Assembly (NCBI RefSeq): GCF_020622345.1
Contig: NZ_JACNMO010000004.1
Coordinates: forward strand, 62,001-126,000
DNA from: Roseobacter weihaiensis
GTDB lineage: Bacteria; Pseudomonadota; Alphaproteobacteria; Rhodobacterales; Rhodobacteraceae
Reading direction: 5' to 3'
Length of the DNA stretch: 64,000 nt
The position numbers were made by a program, and so were the translations under genes. Below are positions 1 to 9,298 of this stretch, piece by piece (position 1 is the first letter of the stretch; the number at the start of each line of letters is the position of its first letter). The notes beneath the pieces were generated by a model. That model made no database searches, was not told the DNA's origin, and saw only the letters and a program-made list of their open reading frames with translations.

Positions 1-1
1 G

Positions 2-268
2 GCCGCCAGTGTTCCAGGCGGCATGTATGAAGGAAGCCCTGACGACACTGCGACATTTGGTGTGAAGGCAACCTTTGTAACCTCGGCCGATGTCGATGAT
101 GAAGTCGTCTATCAGGTGGTCAAAGCGGTTTTTGATAACTTCGACCGTTTCAAGCGCCTGCACCCTGCTTTTGAAAACCTCACCGAGGAAGAGATGATCC
201 AGGCTGGGCTTTCGGCCCCTCTGCACCCCGGTGCGGAGCGCTACTATAAAGAGCGCGGCTGGATGTAA
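2..268 (+). CDS. TAXI-family TRAP transporter solute-binding protein, C-terminal part
   Basis: The frame is open from the window edge, so only the last 88 codons of the gene are visible. The segment ([18 protein letters not shown], then [15 protein letters not shown], ending in [16 protein letters not shown]) has the usual tail of TAXI-type periplasmic binding proteins, in which the mature protein presents a substrate to a TRAP permease. The next gene is the matching fused permease, 101 bp downstream on the same strand, with a stem-loop between them. The substrate cannot be read from this fragment. The signal peptide and ligand site lie outside the window. Confidence 0.85.
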   Translation, partial: AASVPGGMYEGSPDDTATFGVKATFVTSADVDDEVVYQVVKAVFDNFDRFKRLHPAFENLTEEEMIQAGLSAPLHPGAERYYKERGWM

Positions 269-292
269 GCCTTTTATTTATTGATAAGGAAA

Positions 293-319
293 GATGCGGC
301 GGGTCAATCCCGGCGCATC
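293..319 (+). other. Intercistronic stem-loop between TRAP binding protein and permease
   Basis: An 11-bp stem with one mismatch (GATGCGGCGGG against CCCGGCGCATC) closes a 5-base loop. It lies 24 bases after the binding-protein stop and is followed by an A/T-rich stretch without a clear U run. Such hairpins often protect the mRNA of the abundant binding protein and lower permease expression. That role is inferred. Confidence 0.55.
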
Positions 320-369
320 GTACATTTAAAAAGTAGGCGCGCCTGAAAACGGGCGGCAGGGGGATTAAA

Positions 370-3141
370 ATGTCGGACACTTCAAACCAACAGCAGGCCG
401 CTGCTGTGGAAGCCACCGCCGACGGTCGCGGTGGCCTCAGCCAGGAAGAACTGGACGCGCTGGTCGCGTCCTCCGACACGGGCGGGCGCGGGGCGACAGG
501 CCCCGTTGGTGTGTTTCTGACCTGCGTGGCGCTTTGTTGGTCGCTGTTTCAGCTTTGGATCGCATCGCCGATCCCCTTTATGGTCGGCTGGGGCGTCTTC
601 AACGATACTGAAAGCCGGTCGATCCACCTTGCCTTTGCAATGTTCCTTGCCTTTGCAGCCTTCCCTGCGGCACGCACAAAATTTCAACTGGGGCTAGGGA
701 TCATCGTGCCCGTCGTCCTCGCGTTTCTGTTCATGACAGGGGCCAAGGCGGATACCAGCACGTGGTGGATTCCGTTGGTGGCGCTCGCTGTCGTGGGGGC
801 TGTGGTGCTCGGGTCACCCAAGGACAAGGTGCCGGTCTGGGAATGGGGCCTTGCCGTCGTCGGTGCCCTCGCGGCGCTCTATCTTTATGTCTACTACCGG
901 GACATTTCCGGACGGGTTGGCGCGCCGATTGCGCAGGATTTCGTGGTCGCGGTAATTGGCCTCATGCTGCTTCTCGAAGCCACACGCCGCGCGCTTGGCC
1001 CGGCCCTGATGATCGTGGCGTCGGTGTTTCTGGTCTACACCGTGCTGGGCCCATACATGCCCAGCATCATCGCGCACAAGGGCAACAGCCTCTCCGAGAT
1101 CGTGAACCATCAGTGGATCACCACCGAAGGTGTCTTTGGCATCGCCTTGGGGGTATCCACATCCTTCGTGTTTCTCTTCGTGCTCTTTGGTTCTCTGCTC
1201 GACCGGGCAGGGGCGGGCAACTACTTCATTCAGGTTGCCTTCAGCCTCATGGGGCATCTGAAAGGGGGCCCGGCCAAGGCTGCGGTCGTGTCCTCCGGCA
1301 TGACGGGGCTGATCTCGGGCTCGTCCATCGCGAATGTGGTGACCACGGGGACCTTCACCATTCCGCTGATGAAGAAAGTGGGCTTCAGCTCGGAAAAAGC
1401 GGGGGCTGTCGAAGTGGCGTCTTCCGTCAACGGGCAGATCATGCCGCCGGTGATGGGGGCCGCGGCGTTCCTGATGGTGGAATACGTGGGCATTCCCTAT
1501 TTCGACGTGGTCAAACACGCCTTCCTGCCGGCGGTGATTTCCTACATCGCGCTGGTCTATATCGTGCATCTGGAAGCGGTGAAGGCAGGCATGGAAGGCC
1601 TGCCACGCGCCTATACGCCCAAGCCGATTGTGCAGCGCCTGATCGGGATCGCCTTTACGGTGGCGGCGATCTGTGCGCTGTCCTTTGCTGTCTATTACGG
1701 CATGGGCTGGATACGGCCCGCCTTCCCGAATTCGGCAGGCTACATCATCTTTGGTTTCCTGACGTTGGTCTATGTCGGGCTGCTTTACGTTGCCTCGAAA
1801 GAGGAACCGCTGGAACTGGATGATCCCAACGCGCCGGTGACGACGCTGCCCCTGCCAGGGCCGACCGTCCGCTCCGGTTTGCATTTCATCTTGCCGGTGG
1901 TTGTCCTGGTCTGGGCGCTGATGGTGGACCGCCTGTCGCCGGGGCTCTCGGCCTTCTGGGCCACGACCTACATGGTGTTCATCCTTGTCACCCAACGCCC
2001 GCTGACTGCGCTGATGCGCAGGGACAGTGCCTTTGGGGCAGCGGTGGCGCAGGGTGGCAGAGATCTGATCGACGGATTGGAAACCGGCGCGCGCAACATG
2101 ATCGGTATCGGCATTGCGACCGCCACGGCGGGCATCATTGTTGGTGCTGTCAGCCAGACCGGCGTCGGCTCCGCCCTCGCAGATGTGGTTGAAGTGCTCT
2201 CGGGCGGCAATATTCTGGCCATCCTGCTGCTGACGGCGGTTTTGTCGCTGATCCTTGGGATGGGGCTGCCGACCACAGCAAACTATATCGTTGTCTCGGC
2301 CCTGCTGGCCCCGGTGATTGTGACGCTTGGCCAGCAAAATGGGTTGATCGTTCCCCTGATCGCAGTCCACCTTTTTGTGTTCTACTTTGGCATCATGGCA
2401 GATGTCACACCGCCCGTGGGTCTGGCAAGCTTTGCCGCCGCTGCCGTTTCGGGGGGGGATCCGATCAGAACCGGCGTCGTCGCCTTTTTCTACAGCCTGC
2501 GAACAGCGGCGCTGCCGTTTCTCTTTATCTTCAATACCGAGCTCTTGCTGATCGATGTCACCGCGGCCCAGGGGGTATTTGTCTTCATTGTCGCAACCAT
2601 AGCGATGCTGCTCTTTGCAGCGGCGACGCAGGGTTTTTTCCTCGCCAAAAACCGGTTTTACGAGAGCATCGCCCTGCTGCTGGTCGCGTTCACGCTGTTC
2701 CGGCCCGGATTCTGGATGGATATGGTCGCACCGCCCTATGCCGAGGTTGACCCGACAGAGATATCCCAGGCCGCGCTCGATACCGAGGTGGGAGAGTACC
2801 TGCGTCTGCGCGTTTCAGGGCTGAACGACCTTGGTGACCCGATCGAATTTGTCGCCCTGCTCGATATCGAAGAGGGGGCCACCGGGGAAGAACGGCTGGA
2901 GAACGCCGGCCTGGTGTTCCGAAGCGATGGTGACAGGCTGATCATTGATGACGTCAGTTTCGGCAGCGCTGCGGCGACCGCAGGGCTGGATTGGGATCAG
3001 GAGGTGTTGCGAGTGCTCCGCCCGGCGGATCAACCGACCAAGTACCTCATGTTCATCCCCGCGCTGATGGTGCTCGGCCTTATCGTGTTTCTTCAGCGCG
3101 GGCGCAATGAACGCAGCCAACGCACAGCCACTGCCGCATAG
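370..3141 (+). CDS. TRAP transporter fused permease (4TM/12TM, DctQM type) with DUF3394 tail
   Basis: This 923-residue inner-membrane protein fuses the small (DctQ-like) and large (DctM-like) TRAP permease subunits, the usual partner of TAXI binding proteins. Hydrophobic segments begin near residue 45 and run to about residue 780. The DctM core is recognisable by GGPAKAAVVSSGMTGLISGSS, NGQIMPPVMGAAAFLM and LGMGLPTTANYIV. After residue 780 comes a soluble region and a last membrane helix near residue 895, matching the DUF3394 tail of this family. The ATG is preceded by a purine-rich site (GCAGGGGGATT). Transport would be sodium or proton driven. Substrate is unknown; TAXI systems are often linked to dicarboxylates or glutamate, but nothing here decides that. 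Confidence 0.93.
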   Translation: MSDTSNQQQAAAVEATADGRGGLSQEELDALVASSDTGGRGATGPVGVFLTCVALCWSLFQLWIASPIPFMVGWGVFNDTESRSIHLAFAMFLAFAAFPAARTKFQLGLGIIVPVVLAFLFMTGAKADTSTWWIPLVALAVVGAVVLGSPKDKVPVWEWGLAVVGALAALYLYVYYRDISGRVGAPIAQDFVVAVIGLMLLLEATRRALGPALMIVASVFLVYTVLGPYMPSIIAHKGNSLSEIVNHQWITTEGVFGIALGVSTSFVFLFVLFGSLLDRAGAGNYFIQVAFSLMGHLKGGPAKAAVVSSGMTGLISGSSIANVVTTGTFTIPLMKKVGFSSEKAGAVEVASSVNGQIMPPVMGAAAFLMVEYVGIPYFDVVKHAFLPAVISYIALVYIVHLEAVKAGMEGLPRAYTPKPIVQRLIGIAFTVAAICALSFAVYYGMGWIRPAFPNSAGYIIFGFLTLVYVGLLYVASKEEPLELDDPNAPVTTLPLPGPTVRSGLHFILPVVVLVWALMVDRLSPGLSAFWATTYMVFILVTQRPLTALMRRDSAFGAAVAQGGRDLIDGLETGARNMIGIGIATATAGIIVGAVSQTGVGSALADVVEVLSGGNILAILLLTAVLSLILGMGLPTTANYIVVSALLAPVIVTLGQQNGLIVPLIAVHLFVFYFGIMADVTPPVGLASFAAAAVSGGDPIRTGVVAFFYSLRTAALPFLFIFNTELLLIDVTAAQGVFVFIVATIAMLLFAAATQGFFLAKNRFYESIALLLVAFTLFRPGFWMDMVAPPYAEVDPTEISQAALDTEVGEYLRLRVSGLNDLGDPIEFVALLDIEEGATGEERLENAGLVFRSDGDRLIIDDVSFGSAAATAGLDWDQEVLRVLRPADQPTKYLMFIPALMVLGLIVFLQRGRNERSQRTATAA

Positions 3142-3153
3142 AAAGGATATCTC

Positions 3154-3585
3154 TTGTTTAACTCTGTCCTGCTGACCGTTGACCTCAATCACGAAGCCTC
3201 CTGGCAGAAAGCCCTGCCGCAGGCGGTCGAGTTGGTGCGTGCCTCAAAGGGCCGGTTGCATGTTCTGTCGGTCGTGCCCGATCTGGGAACGCCCCTGGTA
3301 GAGAGCTTTTTCCCAAGCGATTTTGAGGCAAAGGCAGTCGCAGCGGCAAGCCAGGCTCTGAACGATCTCGTGACCCGCGAAGTGCCTGAGGATGTGACCG
3401 TTCAGCAGCATCTGGCCTTTGGTGACATCCATCAAAAGATCCTCGAGATCATCGATCAGTCCAAATGTGATCTGGTGGTGATGGCCTCGCATAAACCGGA
3501 CCGCGTGCGCGAGTTTCTCGTGGGCTCGAATGCGGATAGGGTCGTGCGCAGATCGGCCGTGTCGGTGTTGGTGGTCAGGGCGTGA
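3154..3585 (+). CDS. Universal stress protein, UspA family
   Basis: The 143-residue single Usp domain starts with the beta strand VLLTVDLNHE and ends with the nucleotide-binding signature GSNADRVVRRSAVSVLVV (G-x-S/N then a hydrophobic strand). The start is a TTG with an AAAGGA site just upstream; no better ATG is in frame. It begins 12 bp after the fused permease stop, so it is very probably in the same transcript. Usp genes are common next to TRAP permeases, where they are thought to bind ATP and modulate transport; that role here is inferred from position. Confidence 0.88.
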   Translation: MFNSVLLTVDLNHEASWQKALPQAVELVRASKGRLHVLSVVPDLGTPLVESFFPSDFEAKAVAAASQALNDLVTREVPEDVTVQQHLAFGDIHQKILEIIDQSKCDLVVMASHKPDRVREFLVGSNADRVVRRSAVSVLVVRA

Positions 3586-4362
3586 TGGCTCTGCTGGCTG
3601 CAGTCTAAAGGAAAAGTTCTGACCGGTGTATCCCTTGGCCGCGTGGTTGAGTGATCGCAGAAGGATCCGGCGGGTTGGCCGGGCTTTCTTGCAAAAAGAT
3701 TTTGACGAGCGGTCATCTGAATGGATCAGCACAAAGCTGAAAGATTCAGGTCGGGTCAAGGTGCCATTGTGCTTTTTGTCGCGTCCTTTCGACTGATGGG
3801 CACAATGCGGCGGGGGGCTGAAAAACTTGATGCGGCCCGGCCGATCTGAATATCGAAAGCTTGATAGCGCCATGTTATCCATGGTGAAAATCGACAAACT
3901 GAAGACGGGCTGCCAGGCTCGGTAATCGCTGCTGCCAGTCAAAGACCAACAACAGGGAAAAGCAACGCCAGAACCACGCTTTGCCGGTTTTGAGGGGCGT
4001 CTTCAAACCACGCTACGGTCCCTTTTCCGCCGAATGACCTGCCTTTTGGGGGTCTTTCCGACGGTCGGGCAAGGTGGGCGCTGCCCGCGACGATCTTCCT
4101 GATCTTGCCGCTCTTGAAGCCGCTGAGTTGATCGCCGCTGATGGCGCGTTCATTGATGAAACGGTCTGGTCCAGGGTCACCGCGCGGGCTGGCGTTGCTG
4201 GAACTCAGCCAGGGCGGAGCCGGTCCGCCCGGGTAGAGGCGGGCGTCGTCGCTTCAGCCCGACCAAAACGGTTCACGATCAGCAGGTCCGGTGAGGATGG
4301 GCGGCGTCCTGCGCGCTGCGAGGCCGTGAGGGGCTGTAGCTCCATCGCGGTGCGCCTGTTTG
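3586..4362. other. 777-bp stretch without a recognisable gene
   Basis: The stretch lies between two genes transcribed towards each other (usp and the HEAT-repeat gene). Short open frames exist on both strands but none has a good ribosome site, a recognisable domain or continuity. A weak hairpin with the arms CGGGCA and TGCCCG sits at 4066-4087. I could not recognise a transposase remnant, an RNA gene or a clear terminator in it. Confidence 0.5.
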
Positions 4363-6540
4363 TCAGGCTGTCATGCCCTGCGGTGACCTCTCGCCAGATG
4401 TCGGCGTGCAGGCGGCCAGCGCTTCCAAAAGCACATGGGCCTTGCGCGGGGCGAGGTCCTTTTGCGCCAGGGCCTGGATGCTCCGGGTCAGAATATGATC
4501 CGATCTGCTGCAGGCCTCTGCCAGGCTGTCGATGTGATCCGCATCGCTCAACGCGTCAAAGATGGGGGTGCTGTGCACCGCATCGGGATCATCGAGCAAC
4601 CGGTCCAGTGCTGCACCGCGCACCATCTTCGCGGGATCGGCCAGGGCCGAGACAGCTTCGACGTTTGTTGCCGCATGCCGCACGGCCACGGCGCGCAAGA
4701 GCGCATCACTGTCCTCAAGGCACGCCCGCAGGCCCCGCGCCGCCTCGGCATCCAAGGCCAGGATATCGGCGGCAACGGACCGGATTGCCGGGGTTTCATC
4801 TTTCAGCCCTGCGGTTGCCTGCGCCAAGGTCTCTGCTCCCCTCAGCCCTGTCCGGGCCCGGTTGAGCAGCGCGCGCCATGCCACAAGGCGCAAAGTTTCC
4901 TCTGCGTCGTTAAGCGCCCCCAGAACAGCGTCTGCGATACGTGGGTGATCCAGATCGCCTGCAATCCCAAGAGCAAGGACCCGCAGATCATCCGCAACCG
5001 CCTCCGGTCCCTCAACGGGTCTGCGGTGGCGGCGTTTGGCGGGGGTTTCTTCGGGGGTATCCGTCGCCTGGATCGGTTCAGGTGGCGTTTCGCGCCCCGC
5101 CTGCTGGATGACCTCCAGCGTGGAGCGAATGGCTTGCGGGGCCTCGGCAGCATCGGTTTCAATGATGTCGCCCTCGCGTGAAATGCGCAGATGCCCGCGC
5201 GGGGGCGCATCCGCTTTGGGCATGGTAACGTCTGGACCGCCAGCCTCCTGATGCGCCACAACGGCGTGCTCTGCGGATAAAAGCGTACCCGCCATGGCCA
5301 CGGCCAGCGCCTCTCCGGCCACGGCATCGCCTTGCCGGCAGAGCGTGGTCAGGCAGGTCAGCGCCACCGCGCGCACCTGTTGGCTTTCATTGCCAAGAAG
5401 CCCCGTCAGCCTTTCGGTGGCAGGCTCATCCTCAAGCCGGGCGATGGCTTTGACGGCCTCAAGCCGCGCGGCCAAGGGGCGGGCGGTGTCCTGCGCAAGC
5501 GCCAGTAAGGCCGGGGCCGATGTCTTCGGGGCGAGGTCGGGCAAAAGCCGTGCCGCCGCCGAGGCGAGTTTTTCATCGCCAACGCGGCACCATGCAAAGG
5601 CGTTTTCCGTGACGGTCGCGTGCAGCTTCGCCTCAAGCGGCAGCGCCAGATGATCGAGGGCCACGGCCTGAACCGCAGGGCTGTTGTCTGACAACGCCGA
5701 GATCGCCAGATCAGGGAGATGCGGAGCGATGCGCGCCAATGTCTCCGCGCGAATACCGGCCTCCGGGTCGCGTAGGGAAAGGGCCTCAAGACGCTTGTCA
5801 TCGGGGGCCAGCCACGTGATCGCAAGCCGCCGGACATCTGCCGCGCCGTCCTCCAGCACATAGTCGGCGTAGTCCTCCAACAGCGAGGGGGTCATTTCGG
5901 CCAAGCTCTCCAACGCACGCTTGCGCGACAGACCCTGTTCGGACTGGGCGATGGACAAAAGCCATGTCGCCCCCTCGCTGCCCATGGCGGCCAGAGCGGC
6001 AAAGACCGGACCATCAAGCACCTGCCCCTCTTCGTCGTCGCGGGCGGCGAGGATGTCTTCGATGGCGTCCGTGGCCTTGAGGTGCCCCAGCGCCTCGATT
6101 GCCATCACCTGCACATCGAGCCAGTCATCCCAGGCGTCCGTTTCGTCTTCCCAGGCGATGTCGCCTGATGCGCGGGACAGAGCGAGTTGGCGCAACACCG
6201 GGATGGAGCCCACGTCGCCCAGGGCTGCAAGTGTCAGGATCGCGGCGTGTTTGACCTCTCGCACGGGGTCGCCCATCAGGGATTTGCGCAAGACCGGCGC
6301 GTCTTCGGGCTGCGCGCACAGACGCAGACTATCCATCGCATCGGTGCGCACATCCGGGTCTTCGTCCAGCAGGCAGGCCAGCAGGGCTGCGCGCACCCGC
6401 GGATCGTCTGCTGCGACGGCTGCCGCCGCACGCACGGCCCCGGTGCGGATCACATCGTTCGGGCTTGCGATCTGATCCAGCAGCAAAGGTACGGGGTCGG
6501 GGCAATCAGTCCGCGAGGGAGGTTGGCTTTGGTCCAGCAT
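4363..6540 (-). CDS. HEAT-repeat protein linked to the iodate-reductase-like operon
   Basis: This 725-residue protein is built almost wholly of HEAT/PBS-lyase-type helical repeats of about 31 residues. They are visible as recurring PDVRTDAMDSL-, REVKHAAILTLAALGD-, QQVRAVALTCL- and PAIRSVAADILALD-type units. A low-complexity, Pro/Glu-rich and basic linker near residues 440-510 (ETPPEPIQATDTPEETPAKR) splits the array into two halves. The chosen ATG (MLDQSQ) has an AAGGAAG site; an upstream in-frame ATG would run into the stem-loop. There is no signal peptide, so it should be cytoplasmic. It is the last gene of the operon, 71 bp after the molybdoenzyme subunit. A role as a scaffold or chaperone in maturation of that enzyme is inferred from position only. 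Confidence 0.85.
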   Translation of the reverse strand: MLDQSQPPSRTDCPDPVPLLLDQIASPNDVIRTGAVRAAAAVAADDPRVRAALLACLLDEDPDVRTDAMDSLRLCAQPEDAPVLRKSLMGDPVREVKHAAILTLAALGDVGSIPVLRQLALSRASGDIAWEDETDAWDDWLDVQVMAIEALGHLKATDAIEDILAARDDEEGQVLDGPVFAALAAMGSEGATWLLSIAQSEQGLSRKRALESLAEMTPSLLEDYADYVLEDGAADVRRLAITWLAPDDKRLEALSLRDPEAGIRAETLARIAPHLPDLAISALSDNSPAVQAVALDHLALPLEAKLHATVTENAFAWCRVGDEKLASAAARLLPDLAPKTSAPALLALAQDTARPLAARLEAVKAIARLEDEPATERLTGLLGNESQQVRAVALTCLTTLCRQGDAVAGEALAVAMAGTLLSAEHAVVAHQEAGGPDVTMPKADAPPRGHLRISREGDIIETDAAEAPQAIRSTLEVIQQAGRETPPEPIQATDTPEETPAKRRHRRPVEGPEAVADDLRVLALGIAGDLDHPRIADAVLGALNDAEETLRLVAWRALLNRARTGLRGAETLAQATAGLKDETPAIRSVAADILALDAEAARGLRACLEDSDALLRAVAVRHAATNVEAVSALADPAKMVRGAALDRLLDDPDAVHSTPIFDALSDADHIDSLAEACSRSDHILTRSIQALAQKDLAPRKAHVLLEALAACTPTSGERSPQGMTA

Positions 6541-6563
6541 GGGTCTTCCTTGAAACAGCGTGA

Positions 6564-6607
6564 GGCCCTGTCTGCCTGGCCCGCGAAAGGGCCGGGCAGA
6601 CAGGGCC
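6564..6607 (-). other. Long stem-loop between idrA-like and HEAT-repeat genes
   Basis: A 19-bp stem, from GGCCCTGTCTGCC to GGCAGACAGGGCC with a single T/G mismatch, closes a 6-base GCGAAA loop. It starts 4 bases after the idrA-like stop and ends 23 bases before the HEAT-gene start. No U run follows, so it looks more like an mRNA-stabilising or attenuating element than a full terminator. Confidence 0.7.
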
Positions 6608-6611
6608 AAGA

Positions 6612-9287
6612 TCAGGCGATGTCGCGCCGCGCAAAGGACATGGAGCGGAATTGGTGCTTGTAGGGGCTTTCGCCCATCTTGCGCACCTTGCCCACACCCA
6701 TCTTGTAGTTGTAGTTGCCGCTGATCCAGTCCACCACACGACCCGACAAGGCGTTTGCGGGCTGCGACGTGTGCAGGAAATCCATATAGCCGAGGTTTTC
6801 CTTGACCGCAGGGGTGACGATGGCGACCGCCGTGATCGAGGCCTTGGTCAGCTCGATATGCCCGTTGCGGAGCAGCGAGGCGAAATCGAAATCAGAGCTT
6901 TCCACCCCGACGATGGTGTTGGTCTGCACCGGGATGCGGTCCGAATAGACCTGCACGTAGTCCCCGTTTTCGATGCCACGGGCTTCGGCCACGGTGGGAT
7001 GCAGTTCGATCCAGTTTTCGGGCCAGCGCTGCACGATGTAGGGCCGGCGCCGGTCGTCATAGCCTGACTGCCAGCGTTCGTTGATCCGGCCGGAGCTGAT
7101 CCAAATCTCGTCCTCGCGCGGCTTCATCCATTCCCAATAGCTCGAAAACAGATCCCACGGTGCTTTCTGGATATTGCATTTGCCGGTCTGGCTGTTGAAG
7201 TGGGTGAGTTTCTTGTTGAAGACATTCGCCCCCTGCGGGCCGGTATCCGGCAGCACGCGGTTGACGTCATGCAGCCGTTTGGTGCCCTCCAGCGAGCCGT
7301 CTGCCAGCATCATGACAGGGCCCTGAATGCCATTGGTGCCGAACTCTGCAAACTTCTCGTGCAGGGTCTTGCCCTCGCGTTTTGCCGCGACATGCACCAT
7401 GTTGAAATCCTTGCGGCTGCCGCGGGAATGGCGCGCGCCCTCTTCCAGCACATCGTTGGAGGTCTGCCAGTCGAAGCCCTCGAACCCCATCTTCTTGGCC
7501 AGATTGGCGATGATCCACCAGTCGGGCCTGGCCTCGCCGGGGGCGTCGTAGAATTTGGGGTAAAGCCGCAGGCGACGTTCGCCGTTGGCGCGGGTGAAGG
7601 TCTCCTCCCCCCAGCCAGAAGCGGGAAAGACGATGTCCGCGTAGCGCGCCCCGATAGGGTCCACCAGATAGATATCCTGATCCCAGACCACCATACCGCC
7701 GCTGTCGGTGCGCTTTTTCAGCGTGTCGATGATATCCTGTTTCTCGAAACTCTGGACCTGATGCGGGTTGCGCGTGGTCAGCTCGTCGAACTTGGCCTGC
7801 AAGGACTGCGAGCCGCACATCGCCTGCACCCAGGTGGTGCCGATGACATGGGCAAGCCGCGTGTGACCGCTCATCAGATAGCGGTCGGTGTCCATCGCGC
7901 GGCGCCGCCGTCCGGGCAGCTTTTCGGGTGATTTGTTGCGGGGATAGCCGCCGCCGCGCAGACCTCCGCGCTGATGACCCCCGGCGCGTCCGATGACCTG
8001 ACCGGGCCGCCCGCCCGCCCCCACAGTAATCCCCAAGGCAGAGATCGCCTGCGTGTTGCCGGTGTTGTTCGACCAGTAAAACCCTTTCTCGATCATGATC
8101 GAGGTCTTGGGGCGGGTGCCGTCTTCGCGGGGTTTGGCCATCCATTCGGCGGCGGTGTAGATTTTCTGCACGTCGATCTGGGCGATTTCAGCAGCCTTTT
8201 CAGGCTCGGCATAGTCCTGCGCCAGCAACCATTCCTTCCAGTCCTCGAACCCGTCGGTCTGAAATTTACCCCAGGTCGTGCGCCACTGCCACGGTGTGTT
8301 GCGGGTGCCCTGGCCAAAGCCCGAGGAGCTTTCCCATTTGTTGTTGACCCAGTTCTCGATCCAGGCGTCGTCCTGCCAGCCGTTCTCCACGATGACCCGC
8401 GCGATGGCCAGAACCACGGGCAGGTCGGTGCCGGGCTGGATGTCGAGCACAAGGCCGCCATTCTTTTCGGCAAAGGCGGTGCCGCCGGTGCGGCGCGGCA
8501 GCATGAAGATCGTCTTCTGGCCACCCTGAATGGCGGGCATGATGTAGTCGGTAAAAAGGATCGTCTTGGACTCGTAAGGGTCAGTGCCGCACATCATCAG
8601 CGTGTCGGCCTCGGCCCAGTCGTCGTAGCTGGGGCCGAAGTTGTCGAAGCCTGCATCCCGAAAGCCGGGGGTGGAAGACACATCCGACGGCGTGTCGTGG
8701 AAGGTGAAATTCGCGGTGCGCAGGTGGCGCAGGGCGTATTTGGTGATGGCGTAGGTATTCTCCATGTAACCATAAGAGAAAGTCTTGACGCCATAGGCAT
8801 TTGTGCCGTGTTTCTCAAGCACGTGATTGCCCACCTCTGCGGCAATCTCCAGCGCGAAATCCCAGGTGACCGGCATCAGCACGCCGAACATGCGCACCAT
8901 GGGGGATTTCAACCTGTCGCGGGTCGGTGTCTGCGGATTGTAGAGTTTCTTGGCCAGCGCCCCGCCCCGGATGGAGGAGTTGCCCGAGTAGTTGACGAAG
9001 TCCGTTTCCTTGTCGGGGATGATGACGATGTGGTGCGGCGCGCCATTGTGCAGCACGATATTGTGCTGGTTGGGCGCGACCCAGGCTCCTAGGGGGGCCA
9101 CGGGAAAATCCTCGCCAAAGGCGTTCTGATCGGCGGCGGGTCCGCCCACCTTGCCGCCCGCAACGGGCCAGCGGTAGACCTTGTAGCCGCAGGCCACGAC
9201 GCAGTAATCGCAAGCGGTCGAGATCACATCAGCGTCGGGCGGTGGCAGCGGAACGGATTGTTCGGGCACGTAATATGGTGTGGACAT
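6612..9287 (-). CDS. idrA: Molybdopterin oxidoreductase, arsenite-oxidase family, probable iodate reductase catalytic subunit
   Basis: The 891-residue protein belongs to the arsenite-oxidase branch of the DMSO-reductase family. An N-terminal cluster motif has C26, C29 and C33. The fourth position of the usual C-x-K/R-G motif is serine (S105 in SIRGG), as in AioA, which carries a 3Fe-4S cluster. Mo-bis-MGD-binding stretches such as WDFALEIAAEVG and the C-terminal nucleotide region (YMDFLHTSQPANALSGR) follow. It has no signal peptide and is expected to ride on the Tat signal of the adjacent Rieske subunit. Start: GAGGAG site 6 bases before the ATG. Two di-heme peroxidase genes in the same operon are typical of idrABP1P2 (iodate reductase) and not of aio operons. 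An arsenite oxidase homologue of other function remains possible. Confidence 0.72.
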   Translation of the reverse strand: MSTPYYVPEQSVPLPPPDADVISTACDYCVVACGYKVYRWPVAGGKVGGPAADQNAFGEDFPVAPLGAWVAPNQHNIVLHNGAPHHIVIIPDKETDFVNYSGNSSIRGGALAKKLYNPQTPTRDRLKSPMVRMFGVLMPVTWDFALEIAAEVGNHVLEKHGTNAYGVKTFSYGYMENTYAITKYALRHLRTANFTFHDTPSDVSSTPGFRDAGFDNFGPSYDDWAEADTLMMCGTDPYESKTILFTDYIMPAIQGGQKTIFMLPRRTGGTAFAEKNGGLVLDIQPGTDLPVVLAIARVIVENGWQDDAWIENWVNNKWESSSGFGQGTRNTPWQWRTTWGKFQTDGFEDWKEWLLAQDYAEPEKAAEIAQIDVQKIYTAAEWMAKPREDGTRPKTSIMIEKGFYWSNNTGNTQAISALGITVGAGGRPGQVIGRAGGHQRGGLRGGGYPRNKSPEKLPGRRRRAMDTDRYLMSGHTRLAHVIGTTWVQAMCGSQSLQAKFDELTTRNPHQVQSFEKQDIIDTLKKRTDSGGMVVWDQDIYLVDPIGARYADIVFPASGWGEETFTRANGERRLRLYPKFYDAPGEARPDWWIIANLAKKMGFEGFDWQTSNDVLEEGARHSRGSRKDFNMVHVAAKREGKTLHEKFAEFGTNGIQGPVMMLADGSLEGTKRLHDVNRVLPDTGPQGANVFNKKLTHFNSQTGKCNIQKAPWDLFSSYWEWMKPREDEIWISSGRINERWQSGYDDRRRPYIVQRWPENWIELHPTVAEARGIENGDYVQVYSDRIPVQTNTIVGVESSDFDFASLLRNGHIELTKASITAVAIVTPAVKENLGYMDFLHTSQPANALSGRVVDWISGNYNYKMGVGKVRKMGESPYKHQFRSMSFARRDIA

Positions 9288-9298
9288 TTTGTTTCTCC

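Noticed and set aside
293-319. Rho-independent terminator after the TAXI binding-protein gene
   Set aside because: The stem is good but not followed by a U run, and the permease downstream is expected to be co-transcribed, so it was called an intercistronic stem-loop.
814-2370. 518-codon open frame antisense to the fused TRAP permease
   Set aside because: Its product is His/Arg/Gln-rich, as expected of an antisense shadow in GC-rich DNA, while the plus-strand frame is a clear TRAP permease.
3244-3942. 232-codon minus-strand frame over usp and the following gap, considered as a transposase remnant
   Set aside because: No catalytic motif, terminal repeats or target duplications were found, and half of it is antisense to usp.
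4074-4865. 263-codon open frame on the plus strand running from the empty region into the HEAT gene
   Set aside because: It overlaps the HEAT-repeat gene antisense for most of its length, has an Arg/Pro-rich low-quality product, no ribosome site and no domain.
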